NCBI GenBank assembly: GCA_018884025.1
Contig: JAHLFB010000011.1
Coordinates: forward strand, 1 to 63,800
Length of the DNA stretch: 63,800 nucleotides
From: Candidatus Phocaeicola faecipullorum
Lineage (GTDB): Bacteria; Bacteroidota; Bacteroidia; Bacteroidales; Bacteroidaceae
Direction of reading: 5' to 3'
The translations under genes and the position numbers were made by a program. The notes below the pieces were generated by a model. That model was not told where the DNA came from and ran no database searches. It saw nothing but the letters and a program-made list of their open reading frames with translations. Below are positions 61,790 through 63,800 of this stretch, in pieces. Position 1 is the stretch's first letter. Every line of letters begins with the position of its first letter.

Positions 61790-63058
61790 TTATCCACCGA
61801 AATTATCATACATGATAGAAGAAGATTCAACGCCAAGGCTGTCAAGCATCTTGACAACTGCATTCGACATCGGACCAGGACCACACATGTAGTATTCAAT
61901 ATCTTCAGGAGCTTCGTGATTCTTCAGATATGTGTCAAGCATAACCTGATGAACAAATCCCGGAGTATATTTAACACCGGCAGCATCAGCTGCTGGATCA
62001 GGACGGTCAAGCGCAAGATGGAAGTGGAAATTCGGGAAATCTTTTTCCAGTGCCAAGAAATCCTCAAGATAGAACACTTCGTTCAAAGCACGAGCACCAT
62101 AGAAGTAGTGAAGTTCGCGGTCTGTAGTATGCAGAGTACGTGTCATGTGCATAATCTGTGCACGCAAAGGAGCCATACCGGCACCACCTCCTACCCAAAT
62201 CATTTCTTTCTTGGAATCGAAAATCGGGTGGAAATCACCGTAAGGACCACTCATCAACACCTTGTCGCCCGGTTTCAGAGTAAAGATGTATGAAGAGGCT
62301 ATACCTGGATTTACATCCATGAAACCGCTGCGGTCCGGTTTGAACGGAGGAGTAGCGATACGTACTGTCAACATGAATACATCACCTTCAGCCGGGTAGT
62401 TAGCCATAGAGTAAGCACGGATAGTCTCCTCTTCGTTCTTACATTTCAAGCCGAACAAACCGAATTTTTCCCATGCAGGAAGATATTCGTCACCGATAAG
62501 GCTCTTGTCAATATCCTTGTTGTAGTCCATTTCAAATTTAGGAATCTTAATCTGCGCATATGAACCGGGGATAAAGTCCATATGGGCTCCTGCAGGAAGC
62601 TGCACTTTGAATTCCTTTATAAATGTAGCGACGTTCTTGTTGGAGATAACCGTACATTCGTATTCCTTGACACCCATTACTGATTCAGGAACCTTTATTG
62701 ACATATCACCCTTGACCTTTACCTGACAGCCAAGACGCCAGTGGTCTTTCTGCTGTTTGCGGCTGAAGTGGCTTACTTCGGAAGGAAGAATTTCGCCGCC
62801 ACCTTCTACAACCTGACACTTGCACTGACCGCATGAACCCTTACCTCCACATGCCGAAGGAAGGAATACGTTGTTCACTGCCAACGTATTGAGCAGCGTA
62901 GAACCTGATTCAACCTCCAACTGATTTTCACCGTTTATTGTTACCTTAACCTTACCGGAAGCAACAAGAAAATTCTTAGCAACCAGAAGGATTACTACCA
63001 ACACCAGAATAGTCACAAGGAATACTCCAATGCTTGCCAAAATAAAATTCATATCCAT
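61790..63058 (-). CDS. nqrF: Na+-translocating NADH:quinone reductase subunit F
   Basis: A 422-residue subunit that oxidises NADH. One N-terminal TM (about 8-28) is followed by a 2Fe-2S ferredoxin domain with Cys70, 76, 79 and 111 (SACGGKGSCGQC...GCQV). The FAD domain has RAYSMANYP and the NADH-binding part has WVGGGAGMAPLR and MCGPGPM. It is the last gene of the nqr operon, followed by a terminator. Confidence 0.97.
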   Translation of the reverse strand: MDMNFILASIGVFLVTILVLVVILLVAKNFLVASGKVKVTINGENQLEVESGSTLLNTLAVNNVFLPSACGGKGSCGQCKCQVVEGGGEILPSEVSHFSRKQQKDHWRLGCQVKVKGDMSIKVPESVMGVKEYECTVISNKNVATFIKEFKVQLPAGAHMDFIPGSYAQIKIPKFEMDYNKDIDKSLIGDEYLPAWEKFGLFGLKCKNEEETIRAYSMANYPAEGDVFMLTVRIATPPFKPDRSGFMDVNPGIASSYIFTLKPGDKVLMSGPYGDFHPIFDSKKEMIWVGGGAGMAPLRAQIMHMTRTLHTTDRELHYFYGARALNEVFYLEDFLALEKDFPNFHFHLALDRPDPAADAAGVKYTPGFVHQVMLDTYLKNHEAPEDIEYYMCGPGPMSNAVVKMLDSLGVESSSIMYDNFGG

Positions 63059-63077
63059 TGTCTTATTCCTTTCTTTA

Positions 63078-63701
63078 TTAGATGTTCAAACCAGAGAAAC
63101 ACATAAATGCCATAGCCATCAGACCCACAGTGATAAAAGTGATACCAAGCCCTTTCAGCGGAGCCGGCACATCAGAGTAAGCCATTTTTTCACGGATGGC
63201 AGCCAGGCCTACGATAGCCAGCATCCAGCCCAGACCTGAACCTAATGCATAAGAGATGGCATCAGCGACGCCTCCGATGTATTTCGGGTCTGAAGGAGTA
63301 AGGTTGATACGCTGCTGCATGAACAAAGAGGCTCCCATGATGGCACAGTTCACGGCTATCAATGGCAGGAAAATACCCAGCGAGGCATACAGCGAAGGGC
63401 TGAAACGCTCCACAATCATTTCTACCAATTGTGTAATCGCCGCAATAACGGCAATAAAGAGGATAAAGCTCAAGAAGCTGAGGTCGATGCCCAAGATGCC
63501 GTCGGCAGACAATACCTTAGTCTGAAGCAAATAGTTGACAGGCAAAGTCACCACCAATACAAAAGTCACGGCTATGCCCAAGCCGACAGCTGTTTTCACA
63601 TTCTTCGAAACAGCTAGGTATGAACACATACCCAAGAAGAATGCGAATATCATATTGTCCACAAAGATGGAGCGGACTAATAAACTGAAAAAATGTTCCA
63701 T
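63078..63701 (-). CDS. nqrE: Na+-translocating NADH:quinone reductase subunit E
   Basis: A 207-residue six-TM subunit. [32 protein letters not shown] opens the protein. The related NqrD/RnfA cysteines that hold an inter-subunit Fe centre are in LGMCSY and VNCAIMG. It lies 19 nt upstream of nqrF. Confidence 0.96.
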   Translation of the reverse strand: MEHFFSLLVRSIFVDNMIFAFFLGMCSYLAVSKNVKTAVGLGIAVTFVLVVTLPVNYLLQTKVLSADGILGIDLSFLSFILFIAVIAAITQLVEMIVERFSPSLYASLGIFLPLIAVNCAIMGASLFMQQRINLTPSDPKYIGGVADAISYALGSGLGWMLAIVGLAAIREKMAYSDVPAPLKGLGITFITVGLMAMAFMCFSGLNI

Positions 63702-63720
63702 AATGTCTTTCCTTTACTTG

Positions 63721-63800
63721 TTATTCCTTATCTTGTAATTCAGGATGCTTCGCACGCTGGTACCATATCAGGCAAGCCACGATAATCAACGCCATCGGCG
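63721..63800 (-). CDS. nqrD: NqrD C-terminal fragment, cut by window
   Basis: Only the last codons are in the window. They read PMALIIVACLIWYQRAKHPE and a charged tail before a TAA at 63721. This fits the C-terminus of the NqrD membrane subunit, and the position 19 nt before nqrE is the usual nqr order. Confidence 0.75.
   Translation of the reverse strand, partial: PMALIIVACLIWYQRAKHPELQDKE

Noticed and set aside
1..63800. tRNA, rRNA, insertion sequences, integrase or attachment sites
   Set aside because: No cloverleaf-like sequence, rRNA block, transposase motif or flanking direct repeats was recognised. The mobile character of 11-16.4 kb rests on gene content only.

Overview
The window looks like a chromosomal segment of a gut Bacteroidales (Bacteroides/Phocaeicola-like) bacterium. 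The evidence is a Bacteroides-type serine palmitoyltransferase, a Nudix-regulated xylose operon, the bamD-rpoZ-DUF4293 cluster, Na+-NQR genes, lipoproteins with short signal peptides, and many copies of the Bacteroidetes -7 promoter box (TAnnTTTG) upstream of genes. No rRNA, tRNA, CRISPR array, insertion sequence or integrase was recognised.

Layout. 0-0.9 kb: a cupin cut by the window edge and an HxlR regulator. 0.9-4.3 kb: a leftward arsenic operon, arsR-arsF-arsG-thioredoxin-ArsP-like permease-arsC, whose promoter lies inside a large inverted repeat. 4.4-8.5 kb: a PepSY membrane protein, a serine-type sulfatase lipoprotein and a Cof phosphatase. 8.5-11 kb: a Zn/Cd-type P-type ATPase divergent from a Fur-family regulator, with two matching palindromes between them. 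11-16.4 kb: the most accessory-looking part, with an AraC regulator, an overlapping pair of radical SAM genes, a YhcH-like protein, an orphan PD-(D/E)XK endonuclease and a DUF3791-DUF3990-DUF3791 cassette that resembles an ADP-ribosyltransferase-type toxin-antitoxin unit. 16.4-25.2 kb: NfeD/SPFH, then an RND efflux operon in which the inner-membrane pump and the outer-membrane factor are one polypeptide, followed by the adaptor and a LytS/LytTR two-component system. 25.2-32 kb: a CbiA-like enzyme without the expected glutaminase cysteine, an MBL hydrolase, a periplasmic Fe-S/aldo-keto reductase module and an M48 lipoprotein. 32-37.3 kb: xylR-xylB-xylA-xylE with a terminator-like hairpin before xylE. 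37.7-42.6 kb: lon-tgt-lptF/G. 43-48.8 kb: trmN, a lipid kinase divergent from spt, a thioredoxin-fold protein without its cysteines behind a structured leader, and a DEAD-box helicase with a HAD protein. 49-63.8 kb: small metabolic genes, bamD-rpoZ-DUF4293, uvrB, a TlpA lipoprotein, a secreted C1 peptidase with a peptide transporter, MATE, and nqrF-nqrE-nqrD (cut).

Functional themes are metal and metalloid handling (aromatic and inorganic arsenic, Zn/Cd export, RND efflux), envelope biogenesis (BamD, LptF/G, sphingolipid synthesis), pentose use, and a compact accessory block of probable defence or mobile functions. Motif positions were read from the sequence. Family names come from recall of the families, because no database search was possible.
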